From assembly GCA_020328045.1 (NCBI GenBank), contig JAIXMY010000004.1, forward strand, positions 1 to 35,039: a stretch of DNA of 35,039 nt. The letters are read 5' to 3'. The position numbers and the translations under genes were made by a program. The stretch comes from Candidatus Endomicrobiellum pyrsonymphae (lineage in GTDB: Bacteria; Elusimicrobiota; Endomicrobiia; Endomicrobiales; Endomicrobiaceae). This document shows, one piece after another, positions 1 through 7,606 of this stretch. Positions within the stretch are counted from its first letter, which is position 1; each line of letters starts with the position of its first letter. The notes under the pieces are model-generated. The model did not search any database, was not told the origin of the DNA, and saw only the letters and a list, made by a program, of their open reading frames with translations.

Positions 1-260
1 CCACCAGCTTCATAGTCGATCCATTTCGCACTATGAAGCTGGTGGGTAGTCGGTTTGAAAAGTGTGAGCTTGACAGCGCCACAGGGGAAACAGTATGTGT
101 AAATCCTTGCCTTCAAGAAGCTTATCACCATATTTCATGCTCTTAAACCTAACAGTCGAGGTACTTCCCTTATTTACACATACTGTTTCCCCTGTGGCGC
201 TGTCAAGCTCACACTTTTCAAACCGACTACCAACCAGCTTCATAGTCGATCCATGTCGCA
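1..260. repeat. Nested inverted duplication at left window edge
   Basis: Bases 30-104 are repeated in inverted orientation at 172-246 (75 bp, one mismatch) around a 67-bp loop. Bases 4-30 repeat 234-260 in direct orientation with one mismatch (t25 versus g255). Bases 1-16 and 30-45 therefore form a perfect inverted pair. The repeated DNA is protein-coding: both arms read MKLVGSRFEKC on opposite strands. The order is direct, inverted, direct copy, running off the window. It could be a fold-back rearrangement, an invertible cassette, or an assembly chimera. Confidence 0.85.
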
Positions 261-354
261 CTACATCCTCTGCCACACCAACGGTTTTAATGTCGTTCTC
301 AAATACATTAAATCTTCTTACCTCAAACTTTTCTGCCGGCAAATGTAACTGCCA
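104..354 (-). pseudogene. Broken fragment of an unrecognised, probably secreted protein
   Basis: An open minus-strand stretch with no ATG starts after a TAG at 355-357. It reads EKFEVRRFNVFENDIKTVG, then STMKLVGSRFEKCELDS, then FKSMKYGDKLLEGKD, before running into the inverted copy of itself and stopping at 31-33. The last roughly 23 residues are just the antisense of the duplicated arm. I do not recognise the family. The phrase TMKL..G..F resembles residues in the neighbouring relic at 372-605, so the two may be pieces of one gene or of tandem domains. A low-complexity or surface role is only a guess. Confidence 0.45.
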
Positions 355-371
355 CTATTATGTCAATCCGA

Positions 372-605
372 TTATATTAACTTAAACCTTCTAATTTGCA
401 AGGACTGAAAAATCTCAAACACATATTGTACATTTTGAAAGTTGGTACAATGAAGTTAACAGCATATGGTGCCAACTTTTTGTTTAGTATCTTGTGGCAT
501 TATGCGTGCCGTATTCTGCTGTTTTGTTGCGTCCGCATGCCACATGTTGTGTGCGCTCGGCAGAAACAAAACCGTAACGATTATTGTTGCTAGCATACGA
601 GTCAT
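372..605 (-). pseudogene. Signal-peptide ORF interrupted by a 42-bp inversion
   Basis: An ATG at 603-605 opens a frame with a plausible signal peptide (MTRMLATIIVTVLFLPSAHN) that stops at 456-458 after 49 residues. The stop lies inside a segment, 438-479, bounded by 8-bp inverted repeats. Reading that segment in the opposite orientation removes the stop and extends the frame, in phase, to a TAA at 372-374, giving 77 residues. The restored part contains KVGTMKLTAYGANF, similar to the TMKLVGSRF phrase of the fragment just downstream. No good ribosome site precedes the ATG. The family is unknown. It is either a decayed gene or an off-state of an invertible one. Confidence 0.45.
438..479. repeat. 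42-bp segment bounded by 8-bp inverted repeats
   Basis: AAAGTTGG at 438-445 and CCAACTTT at 472-479 bound 26 bp of unique sequence. The whole segment is 42 bp, a multiple of three, and its ends coincide with codon boundaries of the minus-strand ORF, so inversion keeps phase and removes the in-frame TAA. This is what one expects of a small inversion between short inverted repeats. Confidence 0.7.
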
Positions 606-722
606 AGAAAGCACCAGTAACTCCAAGTACTTTAGAGATCTCAGAAATCCCTTTTACTGCGCAGACTTTTCTTTTTTGAACCGACAGAATCAAGACATTT
701 ACCGCAAAATCCTCATGCTAGG

Positions 723-1400
723 TTAAGTTAAGTTTAATAATTCACTTACGGTGACTATTTCGTAGCCTTCCTCTTTAATTTCATCAATAAAAGTTCCTAG
801 AAATGATAATACTTTTTTATTTTTAGATAAATCATGCATTAAAAATATTGCTCCGTTTTTAATGGCCTGTTTATACTTTACATGCATCTCTTCAGCGCTC
901 ATATCTTGCCAATCAGTTCCAAAACTCCAATTTATCAAATAATAATTATGTTTCTTAGTCGCTTCTATAGCATCGGATTTCATATATCCGTAAGGGAAAC
1001 GCGCTAAAAACGACTGAATGCCAAGGGTTGATTTTATCACTTCTTCACACTGCAAAAGTTCTTTTTCTATTTTTTCTGCCTTATCTTCATCTTTATAAGC
1101 ATAAAAATTTATATGTTCGTAAGTATGATTACCAATTTCATGCCCTGCAGCAACAACCGCCTTTGCAGTTTCCGGGTCGTCTACTACTCTTGCACCTAGC
1201 ATAAAAAACGTAGCTTTAACATTTTTTTCTTCCAGTATTTCTAAAATCTGTTTTGTCGCTTTTCCCGGTCCATCGTCAAAGGTTAAAGAAATTTTTTTAA
1301 CATCTTCCGATCCATCGGCATAAAACATTTTTGTCTGCGCAAAACATGCGATTGAATAAAAAAGAAGTATTAATACAATAATTTTTTTCATTTTGCCCAC
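723..1400 (-). CDS. NodB-type polysaccharide deacetylase, exported
   Basis: This 225-residue carbohydrate esterase family 4 enzyme would remove N-acetyl or O-acetyl groups from an envelope polysaccharide such as peptidoglycan. A signal peptide (hydrophobic to residue 21, ending ACFA) points to the periplasm. The family motifs are intact: TFDDGP at 40-45 (catalytic base and metal Asp), HTYEH at 92-96 (the two metal His), RFPYG near residue 135, and LMHD near the C-terminus. Its start overlaps the end of the upstream lipid-kinase-like gene by 13 bp, so the two are probably co-transcribed. The exact substrate cannot be read from sequence. Confidence 0.88.
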   Translation of the reverse strand: MGKMKKIIVLILLFYSIACFAQTKMFYADGSEDVKKISLTFDDGPGKATKQILEILEEKNVKATFFMLGARVVDDPETAKAVVAAGHEIGNHTYEHINFYAYKDEDKAEKIEKELLQCEEVIKSTLGIQSFLARFPYGYMKSDAIEATKKHNYYLINWSFGTDWQDMSAEEMHVKYKQAIKNGAIFLMHDLSKNKKVLSFLGTFIDEIKEEGYEIVTVSELLNLT

Positions 1401-1981
1401 GCTATAAAACTTGATAGTAATGTTAACGCTCCAGCATTAACCAGCTGCATCCAAAAATTATCATTTAATTTCCAAGGTGCTGCTTCAACAAGCGTTGCTA
1501 TAATAGCCCCGGCAAATGCAAACTGCCATTTAAAAAGAAATAGTCCCAATATAAAACACACTACAAAACAAGCTAAACTGCCTTCAAAGCTTTTACCTGT
1601 AAAAGTTTTATGTTTTCCAAAAGTTTTGCCAACTAAAGCCGCGACAGCGTCGCCAAACGAAAGATAAAGCAAACTTGCAAAAACCATATATTTGTTAGGA
1701 AATATCAAAATAGCAAGTAACGCGCCCGATAACGTCCATATTAAACCGGTGACTTTATTAGCTTCTTCAGATCTGTAAAACCCTTTAAAATTATTTTTAA
1801 AAAAATTATTAAATTTTGGGAATTTAAACCTTGCATATTCAAATAGAGCGACAATGATAACTGCAGCAGTAAGCACATTTACAATGAAATTTTTTGGAAG
1901 ACACCAATACCCAAAAACATATATAAGTGTTAATAGATGAATTCCTTTTCTTTTTATCTCGTCTTTTGGAACGCTAACCAT
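1388..1981 (-). CDS. SEC59/VTE5-like CTP-dependent polyprenol or lipid kinase
   Basis: This 197-residue polytopic membrane protein is of the dolichol kinase / phosphatidate cytidylyltransferase superfamily. An N-terminal EIKRKGIHL (8-16) matches the family's opening motif. The signature GDAVAALVGK (110-119) followed by GKSFEGS (129-135) is the nucleotide-binding loop region. About six hydrophobic segments surround it. Bacterial members phosphorylate isoprenoid alcohols or diacylglycerol with CTP; which substrate is used here is unknown. It overlaps the M50-like gene upstream by 28 bp and the deacetylase downstream by 13 bp, which argues for translational coupling in an envelope-related operon. 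Confidence 0.72.
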   Translation of the reverse strand: MVSVPKDEIKRKGIHLLTLIYVFGYWCLPKNFIVNVLTAAVIIVALFEYARFKFPKFNNFFKNNFKGFYRSEEANKVTGLIWTLSGALLAILIFPNKYMVFASLLYLSFGDAVAALVGKTFGKHKTFTGKSFEGSLACFVVCFILGLFLFKWQFAFAGAIIATLVEAAPWKLNDNFWMQLVNAGALTLLSSFIAWAK

Positions 1982-2643
1982 ATTTCTAACACCCCGATGT
2001 ACAAAAATTTATAAATTTTTAATATATTATCATAAGCATGTAACCAAACATCTTTAATGTCTATGTCATCAACAAAAGCAGATGACGCTATCAGAGCAAA
2101 TGCTATAATATTTACAGTGAGAATTGCAATATAAGAAAAAAATGTTCCATAAACTTTCAAATCGGGCTGTTCTATGGAAAGAATGTACATGGTAAGAGCA
2201 ATATGAAAAGATATTGAAAACCCGATAAGAAAAAGATAATACGAATAAAATTGTTTTATGTTGGTAAACCAACCAAGTAAAACATAAATGCCTATTATTG
2301 CAATTGTATAAATCGGGAAAAAATATGGAGCAAGCGTTATCCATATATTATCTTCAGTTAAAACCACACTTCCGGATTCTGCGCCCAATTTAAATTTTTT
2401 TATCTTTGCGCCACTCAAAATCCCAGCTATCGCATGAGAAAGCTCGTGTCCAAATATATAGGTTCTCATAGGTTTATAAAAAACAATCTGAAAAACTATA
2501 TAACACAAAATTCCTATCCAAAACGGAACATAGAGACTTCCGGCAGAAACTGTGAAATACAGAAATTTTTTAACAAGAGTGTATCCTGCAGCGCAAATTG
2601 CAGGTATTAATAAAAATGCAAAAATATTTCTTAAAAATTTCAT
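1954..2643 (-). CDS. M50-like membrane metallopeptidase
   Basis: This 229-residue integral membrane protein carries a zinc-protease HELSH motif (66-70, HExxH) inside a hydrophobic segment, followed by a conserved-looking LAPYFFPIY (104-112). This arrangement is seen in M50/site-2-protease relatives that cleave or process membrane proteins. The usual PDZ domain is absent. It is the first gene of a three-gene overlapping minus-strand set with the lipid kinase and deacetylase. The active-site motif is plain, but the third zinc ligand was not firmly identified, so proteolytic activity is inferred. Confidence 0.7.
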   Translation of the reverse strand: MKFLRNIFAFLLIPAICAAGYTLVKKFLYFTVSAGSLYVPFWIGILCYIVFQIVFYKPMRTYIFGHELSHAIAGILSGAKIKKFKLGAESGSVVLTEDNIWITLAPYFFPIYTIAIIGIYVLLGWFTNIKQFYSYYLFLIGFSISFHIALTMYILSIEQPDLKVYGTFFSYIAILTVNIIAFALIASSAFVDDIDIKDVWLHAYDNILKIYKFLYIGVLEIWLAFQKTR

Positions 2644-3068
2644 TTTATTATAATAAAATAAACACTATAATCTAGCCACAACAAAAGCACCCAATCTACA
2701 TACCCCTACGGATTAACATCCGTCCGCCACCGCCGAGCTAGGCTCGCCACCCCTTTCAACAATGAAAGGTGAATTACTAAGAGAGGACGGGAAGAGAGGC
2801 AAAGGATTGAGGAAAAAAGACACGAACTTAAAAGAGCAACTTAAAGCAATTTGACTCTATATCTACTAATTTTCAGTACCTGAAACGATTTTTGTTCGTG
2901 ACAGAACAATACCTCGTTCACAATAAAAACCTTCGAGGATAAACTCCACCTGACGGGTATTTATGTATCTATATATTTAAATAATGTTTTTATCGTGGGA
3001 ACTGCTACAATTTTCAGAAAAAGTGGAATAAAAATGGGAATTTACAACAACGTTTTTATCAGAGTAAT
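2644..3068. repeat. Gene-free stretch with REP-like palindromes
   Basis: I see no credible gene. At 2699-2770 lies a copy of a dispersed family that begins ATACCCCTACGG, contains a 13-nt hairpin CGAGC-tag-GCTCG (2734-2746) and a CCTTTC/GAAAGG stem (2752-2769), and ends near GGTGAATT. Related copies are at 14085 and 16549. AGAGCAACTTAAAG near 2837 recurs at 29646. ACCTTCGAGGATAAACT near 2931 recurs, slightly changed, near 5431. The segment looks like accumulated repeat debris between two operons. Confidence 0.55.
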
Positions 3069-3416
3069 TTATGCAGCTTTTGCAACTTCAACTAATTTTT
3101 TAAATGTCGCATTATCGTTTACTGCAATTTCTGCAAGCATTTTCCTATCTATTACAACATTGGCTTTCTTAAGCCCAGAAATAAATCTGTTATAGGACAT
3201 TCCTTCTTCTCTTACTGCTGCATTAAGACGAATTATCCAAAGAGTTCTGAAATTTGCTTTATTATCTTTTCTTCCAGTATAAGCATAATTAAGAGACCTT
3301 TCTACCTGCTGAATAACCATTCTCCAACGGTTTTTCTTTGTAGCATAGGATCCCTTTGCAAGTCTAAATATTTTTTTCTTTCTTTGCCTAGTATATACAG
3401 CGCTTTTCGTACGCAT
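3069..3416 (-). CDS. rplT: 50S ribosomal protein L20
   Basis: This 115-residue basic protein has the usual L20 length. It opens MRTKSAVYTRQRKKKIFRLA, continues with GSYATKKNRWRMV and LNYAYTGRKDNKANFRTLWI, and ends in the conserved C-terminal helix region (FISGLKKANVVIDRKMLAEIA). L20 binds 23S rRNA early in 50S assembly and in many bacteria represses its own operon. AAGGAG precedes the start at a good distance. It is the last gene of infC-rpmI-rplT, 33 bp after rpmI. Confidence 0.97.
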   Translation of the reverse strand: MRTKSAVYTRQRKKKIFRLAKGSYATKKNRWRMVIQQVERSLNYAYTGRKDNKANFRTLWIIRLNAAVREEGMSYNRFISGLKKANVVIDRKMLAEIAVNDNATFKKLVEVAKAA

Positions 3417-3449
3417 CTCAAATCTCCTTAGATTATATAAATGATATTA

Positions 3450-3650
3450 TTAGAAGCCATATGGCATAATCTTTTTCATAGTTTTCATATCTGTATCTGC
3501 AACTATCACAGACTTTCTCGATTTTCTATTTTGATTACCGGAATCTCCAGTCATAAGATGCCTCTGTCCGGGTTTTTTATACTTAACTTTCCCTGTTCCT
3601 GTGACTTTAAAGCGCTTTTTTGCGCCACTATGCGTTTTCATTTTAGGCAT
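3450..3650 (-). CDS. rpmI: 50S ribosomal protein L35
   Basis: At 66 residues it is the normal L35 size. It starts MPKMKTHSGAKKRFKVTGTG and has KPGQRHLMTGDSGNQNRKSR, both typical of the family. The ATG at 3648-3650 is chosen because GGGAG lies just upstream. An ATG-less seven-codon extension would not match the family. It is a small basic 50S protein, between infC and rplT as in most bacteria. Confidence 0.96.
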   Translation of the reverse strand: MPKMKTHSGAKKRFKVTGTGKVKYKKPGQRHLMTGDSGNQNRKSRKSVIVADTDMKTMKKIMPYGF

Positions 3651-3726
3651 TTTTTCTCCCATTAATTGCAACGGATTAAATCATGTTTACAAAGTCCAAA
3701 CACGATATGTTATGAATGTTCGTTTT

Positions 3727-4275
3727 CTACTTTACTTTCTTTTTTGGAACCAATGTTAAGAACACTCTAGTACCCATTGAAGAAATTCTTCCTTCCGTCT
3801 CTGCGATGTCAGACAAAGCCTCTTTGATTTTATCCATAATTTTAATTCCCAAATCTTTGTGTTGCATTTCCCTTCCGGAAAACATTGCAGTAAGCTGCAC
3901 TTTATCTCCACCATCAATAAAACTTCTAGCATGTTTAATTTTAATTTCTAAATCATGCGCACTGATACGAGACCTTATTCTAACTTCTTTTATATGAGAA
4001 ATCTTCTGCTTTTTCTTTGCTTCTTTTTCCTTTTTATCCATTTCATACTTAAGTTTAGAGAAATTAACTATCCTGCATACAGGCGGACTTGCCTGAGGAG
4101 AAATTTCCACTAAATCTAATTCTTTAATTTGCGCTCTTGCTAAAGCATCGGTTGTTTTTACCACTCCCATCATTGTCCCATCAGAATCTACAAGTCTTAC
4201 CTCAGGCACTCTGATAAATTGGTTTATACGAAATCTCTTGTTTTCGACGACTCCTCCTCTTGGCATTTGGGACAT
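3727..4275 (-). CDS. infC: Translation initiation factor IF-3
   Basis: IF-3 binds the 30S subunit, prevents premature 50S joining and proofreads the start codon. The N-domain (RINQFIRVPEVRLVDSDG), the flexible Lys-rich linker (EKEAKKKQK) and the C-domain (KEVRIRSRISAHDLEIKIKH) are all present. The start is uncertain: ATG at 4273-4275 gives 182 residues, a second ATG lies at 4264-4266, and a TTG at 4285-4287. A strong AGGAGG lies inside the frame just after the second ATG with no standard start at correct distance behind it. Rare start codons are known for infC. The gene is preceded by its own promoter and hairpins. Confidence 0.93.
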   Translation of the reverse strand: MSQMPRGGVVENKRFRINQFIRVPEVRLVDSDGTMMGVVKTTDALARAQIKELDLVEISPQASPPVCRIVNFSKLKYEMDKKEKEAKKKQKISHIKEVRIRSRISAHDLEIKIKHARSFIDGGDKVQLTAMFSGREMQHKDLGIKIMDKIKEALSDIAETEGRISSMGTRVFLTLVPKKKVK

Positions 4276-4283
4276 TGTCCCAA
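4267..4283 (-). promoter_or_regulatory. Hairpin enclosing the proposed infC start codon
   Basis: TTGGGAC and GTCCCAA form a 7-bp stem around a 3-nt loop, and the ATG at 4273-4275 starts in that loop and ends in the stem. Folding would hide the start, so it could participate in translational control of infC. Its effect is inferred from position only. Confidence 0.5.
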
Positions 4284-4294
4284 CCAATTTTTGA

Positions 4295-4330
4295 TAAAAA
4301 AATCAGGAGCGGAATATAAACTCCGCCCCG
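4295..4330 (-). terminator. Rho-independent terminator or attenuator ahead of infC
   Basis: On the minus strand GGGGCGGA and TCCGCTCC pair across an 8-nt loop and are followed by a run of seven T. It lies between the candidate infC promoter and the infC start, so it may be a leader attenuator. It would equally stop transcripts reading out of rplM-rpsI. Confidence 0.7.
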
Positions 4331-4453
4331 GAAATATAACAAACGCAAAAGAACACTATTTTACAGTTCTAATCTTTGCCCTCAAGCCACGTACTACATA
4401 CGGTGGGTGAAAGCCAGTTGGGACGGCTACTTTCTATAATGACCTATTGTATA

Positions 4454-4482
4454 ATTCTGCAATAAGCGTCTTGTTTTGTCAA
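4454..4482 (-). promoter_or_regulatory. Candidate sigma-70 promoter for infC-rpmI-rplT
   Basis: A perfect minus-strand TTGACA (4477-4482) is followed after 17 bp by CAGAAT (4454-4459). TATACA lies slightly further on. It sits just after the rpsI stop and would give a leader of roughly 170 nt ending in the 4295-4330 hairpin. Confidence 0.6.
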
Positions 4483-4502
4483 ATTTCCACTGTAAAAAAG
4501 TA

Positions 4503-4898
4503 TTAACGTTTTGAGAACTGGAAACGCTTTCTTGCTTTTGGTCTTCCTGATTTCTTTCTTTCTACCATTCTTGAATCCCTGGTTAAAAGACCTTCTTTTT
4601 TCAATGCTGTTTTTGAAGGTTCATTAAGTTGCAAAATTGCTCTTGCCAAGCTGTGACTGATAGCCCCTGCTTGTCCGCTGATGCCACCGCCATCAACATT
4701 AACATAAACATCATAACTCCTCATTCCTTCCCAAACTTCTAAAGGCTTCAAAGCTAATTTCTTAAGTCTTTCCAAACCGCTAAAATATTCATCCACAGTT
4801 TTATCATTGATTACAATTTTGCCACTACCACATGAAATCTTTGCTCTAGCAACCGCATTTTTTCTGCGTCCCGCACTTAAATAAGAAACATTACTCAT
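4503..4898 (-). CDS. rpsI: 30S ribosomal protein S9
   Basis: This 131-residue S9 carries the family features: SAGRRKNAVARAKI near the N-terminus, GGGISGQAGAISHSLARAIL in the middle, LTRDSRMVERKKSGRPKARK, and the invariant C-terminal basic tail ending FQFSKR, whose last Arg contacts P-site tRNA. The start overlaps the rplM stop by 4 bp (ATGA), so translation is coupled. S9 lies in the 30S head. Confidence 0.97.
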   Translation of the reverse strand: MSNVSYLSAGRRKNAVARAKISCGSGKIVINDKTVDEYFSGLERLKKLALKPLEVWEGMRSYDVYVNVDGGGISGQAGAISHSLARAILQLNEPSKTALKKEGLLTRDSRMVERKKSGRPKARKRFQFSKR

Positions 4899-5338
4899 TT
4901 TTTCTCCCTCTTCACCGACATCGCTAACTGTGCGCTATGCGTATGTTTACCATCTTTAAATACTCTTAATCTTGTAAGTTGCTTGTCAGCAAGCTTATTT
5001 TTAGGAAGCATCCCTTTAACTGCAGCAACCAGAGCTTTCTCAGGGCTCTCAGCCATTAAAACAGAATAAGGCGTTAATTTTGCTCCACCGGGATACCCTG
5101 AGTATGTAAAATATGTCTTTTGATCAAGCTTTTTGCCCGTAAGAACAATTCTACTTGCATTCGTAACAATCACAAAATCACCACAATCTACATGGTTGGC
5201 ATAGAAAACTTTATTTTTACCTCTTAAAAGTCCCGCTATTTCAACCGCAAGTCTGCCTAGAACCTTCTTATTTGCATCTATTAAGTGCCATTTTCTTTCA
5301 ACTGCATCTTGTTTCGGTGAATGAGTCTTTTTATTCAT
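4895..5338 (-). CDS. rplM: 50S ribosomal protein L13
   Basis: This is a 147-residue protein when started at ATG 5336-5338, which gives the family's usual length. A 22-codon upstream extension has no family resemblance. Typical L13 segments are RKWHLIDANKKVLGRLA, NHVDCGDFVIVTNA, KTYFTYSGYPGG and AVKGMLPKNKL. L13 binds 23S rRNA early in 50S assembly. It is the first gene of rplM-rpsI. Confidence 0.96.
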   Translation of the reverse strand: MNKKTHSPKQDAVERKWHLIDANKKVLGRLAVEIAGLLRGKNKVFYANHVDCGDFVIVTNASRIVLTGKKLDQKTYFTYSGYPGGAKLTPYSVLMAESPEKALVAAVKGMLPKNKLADKQLTRLRVFKDGKHTHSAQLAMSVKREKK

Positions 5339-5758
5339 CTTTTGAAACCTTGTCCCATTAAAAATTATATTTTTTGCTACAACTACGAAAATACACCAGT
5401 CCACTCTTCGCTGTTATACTCGACTAAGACCTTCTAGGATAAACTTGCTCTGTCGTCATTCTCACGAAAATGGGAATCTATGCTAAACATCAAAGAAATG
5501 GATCTCTGATTTCCGTAGATGACAACTAAAGTGCGAACACACTCTAACTGCCTAGCACACGACTTGTCAAATCTTCAGTGAGACAACCAAAATCCTAACA
5601 ACAACACCCCGATTATTGTACACATTTAAGTACATAAAAAGCAAACGATGCAGAATAAACTACAAAACGCAGGACAAGCGTTGGCAGATAATAAACTAGC
5701 TCAGCCGAAAAACAAAAACGAAGCCAACATATAAAAATCGGCTTCGTTAATTAAAAGC
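5339..5758. repeat. Gene-poor stretch with REP-like repeat copy
   Basis: No convincing gene. ATTCTC/GGGAAT around 5457-5475 form a degenerate palindrome of the common ATTCCC...GGGAAT type. GTCGTC plus AAAATGGGAAT recurs near 14133-14167. ACAACCAAAATCCTAACAAC near 5583 recurs at about 14387. These mark a shared, internally divergent dispersed element. A 28-codon plus-strand ORF at 5648-5734 (MQNKLQNAGQALADNKLAQ...) has no ribosome site and overlaps a terminator, so I do not call it. Confidence 0.5.
5712..5748 (-). terminator. Terminator after the DUF5679 gene
   Basis: AACGAAGCC (5717-5725) and GGCTTCGTT (5740-5748) form a 9-bp stem. On the minus strand the stem is followed by TTTGTTTTT. It lies 11 bp beyond the stop of the small zinc-ribbon gene and fits its 3' end. 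Confidence 0.8.
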
Positions 5759-5908
5759 TTACTTGTTTTTGCCAACAATTTTAAAAACTTTTGTTGAACA
5801 ATGAGGGCATACTCCGGAAATAGCTCTTATACCATTTTTCATTACTACGTCCTGAGGATCCTTTACTTCAACTTGCTTTTTACATTTCATGCATCTTGCC
5901 TCTGCCAT
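5759..5908 (-). CDS. Small zinc-ribbon protein, DUF5679 type
   Basis: This is a 49-residue protein with two Cys pairs: CMKCKK (6-11) and CPHC (34-37). Between them DPQDVVMKNGIRAISG matches the pattern of the DUF5679 family (CxxC, a central KNG, then CPxCG-like). The four Cys should bind one zinc. The start is supported by GGAGG ten bases upstream, and a terminator follows the stop. The molecular role of the family is unknown. It stands alone between rplM and tRNA-Gly. Confidence 0.8.
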   Translation of the reverse strand: MAEARCMKCKKQVEVKDPQDVVMKNGIRAISGVCPHCSTKVFKIVGKNK

Positions 5909-6014
5909 AATAATATCCTCCATTTTTTACCGCCCGTAACCAGGCAAACTTATGTCGACATATCGCACCAATCAATACAAAGTTGTTTAACTACAATTAG
6001 CTCTTTATAACAGA

Positions 6015-6085
6015 AGCGGGCGATGGGAATCGAACCCACATCACAAGCTTGGGAAGCTTGGGTTTTACCACTAGACTACGCCCGC
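6015..6085 (-). tRNA. tRNA-Gly (anticodon CCC)
   Basis: Acceptor arms GCGGGCG/CGCCCGC pair fully. The anticodon stem CAAGC/GCTTG holds the loop TTCCCAA, giving anticodon CCC. The T-arm has GGTTCGATTCC. The discriminator is T and CCA is not encoded. Confidence 0.95.
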
Positions 6086-6111
6086 GCTTGCTTATCCTTT
6101 TTGCCTGCCCG

Positions 6112-7557
6112 TCAGATTCTATACTTTTTTTTAATATGTGTCAATTTTGCTTTAACTAACTCTAACGCCTCCGCAGTGGTAGATGTTTCACATTCTTTAT
6201 GAGCTTCTACAGCAATTTTTAACAGTTCTCCAATCCACGGACCCGGTTTTAAGTTCAACTTTTTCATTATTATGTTGCCATCTATAATTTTTGGAAGAGG
6301 TTTTACATTTTTTAATTCGTAATAATACTCTAACAAATTTCTTACAGATTTTTCCTGAAGCTTTAACTCTTTAGAAGAAAAAACTTTCAGCGTTTTATAA
6401 GAGTGCCAATCTGCCGTTGCAATAATAAGCAAATCGGGAGTATTCTCGCCAACATCTCTAAAAAACTTTAATGAAGCTTTTTTTGTAACGATATTGTTTC
6501 TAGTTAAAGTTGACGGACGCATATGATGCTTTACTAAAAACATTGCAAACTCAATATCCTTTTTTCCACATTTAAGCTGGCCCATAATTTCTTTCATTTT
6601 TTTCGCGCCACGTTCTTCATGCTCAAAAAAACGCATTTTGCCATTCTCAAAAGATGCAGTTTCTGGTTTTGCATTGTCATGAAATAATGCTGTAAATTTT
6701 AATAGTCCCACCCTTGTAACATTCTCAGAAAAGAGACAACTATCATCAAAATGTTTTTGTATATCAACAAAATTTGACGGGAAGTATTTTCTTAGATTGT
6801 TTAGAATATTTTCGGCAGACCCCATAGTTTCAAAAGAGTGTTGAAATAAGCCGCCCTTATGATAATAATATTTTTTGCAGGATTTTTTCATTTTATTAAT
6901 TTCAGGAAAAAGTTCTGCAAGAAGTCCGCATTTGTCCATCTCGTCAATTAAAACTACGGCATTTTTTACTGCCAATACTCTAAAAAATTCATTTTTTATC
7001 CTTTCAGGAGCAACTGCGCTTATAAGTTTTGCATTTTGTTTTATTTGTTGTAATGTTTTTTTTGAAAATTTAAAATCAAATTCTGCTGCAAACCGGAATG
7101 CCCTAAGCATTCTTAAAGGATCGGACTTAAACGATTTTGTGGAAACAACATTTAATGTTTTTGATTTTAAATCTTTTAAAGTATTTTTGTTAGGTAAAAT
7201 AATATGCTTTTTAAAATTTTCAAAATTCTTCAAATCGAAAGCTACGGCATTAATCGTAAAATCTCTGTTTTGCAAATCTTCTCTTATTGTTTTGCCGTTA
7301 ATTAAAGATATATCTATATTTGCGACAACGTTATCTTTGAGTATTATTCTGTAAGTTTCGTTTGCCGCGTCCAAAGTAATAAGTTTTGATTTAAAAGCCA
7401 CAGCAATTTTTTTAGAATACTTTAAAGCATTTTTATTTACAGCCAAATCAACATCACTATATTTACGCTTTAAAAACAGATCCCTCGAGAATCCGCCTAC
7501 CGCGTAAATCTCGTCGCCCTGCGATAATTCGTTAATTTTCTTAATAAATTTATTCAA
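6112..7557 (-). CDS. cca: CCA-adding enzyme / tRNA nucleotidyltransferase with HD domain
   Basis: This 481-residue class II nucleotidyltransferase would build or repair the 3' CCA of tRNAs. The head domain has VGGFSRD (20-26) and the catalytic pair SDVDL (34-38), then EDLQNRDFTINAVAFD with the ribose- and base-selecting region, and LRMLRAFRFAAEF for the neck. An HD phosphohydrolase domain follows (LFQHSFET near 240, ALFHDNAKP near 290, KHHMRPS near 345). All four tRNA genes of the window lack an encoded CCA, so the cell needs such an enzyme. Some genomes split CC- and A-adding functions between two relatives, so the exact specificity is open. Confidence 0.88.
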   Translation of the reverse strand: MNKFIKKINELSQGDEIYAVGGFSRDLFLKRKYSDVDLAVNKNALKYSKKIAVAFKSKLITLDAANETYRIILKDNVVANIDISLINGKTIREDLQNRDFTINAVAFDLKNFENFKKHIILPNKNTLKDLKSKTLNVVSTKSFKSDPLRMLRAFRFAAEFDFKFSKKTLQQIKQNAKLISAVAPERIKNEFFRVLAVKNAVVLIDEMDKCGLLAELFPEINKMKKSCKKYYYHKGGLFQHSFETMGSAENILNNLRKYFPSNFVDIQKHFDDSCLFSENVTRVGLLKFTALFHDNAKPETASFENGKMRFFEHEERGAKKMKEIMGQLKCGKKDIEFAMFLVKHHMRPSTLTRNNIVTKKASLKFFRDVGENTPDLLIIATADWHSYKTLKVFSSKELKLQEKSVRNLLEYYYELKNVKPLPKIIDGNIIMKKLNLKPGPWIGELLKIAVEAHKECETSTTAEALELVKAKLTHIKKKYRI

Positions 7558-7606
7558 CTATTATTATATCCACAGTATATTTGTTTTGCTGTTCTTTAAA
7601 AATATT

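Noticed and set aside
484-693. 69-codon minus-strand frame (VQKRKVCAVKGISEISKVLG...) as a transposase fragment
   Set aside because: No start codon with a ribosome site and no clear transposase motif; it overlaps in another frame the signal-peptide ORF, which is more protein-like.
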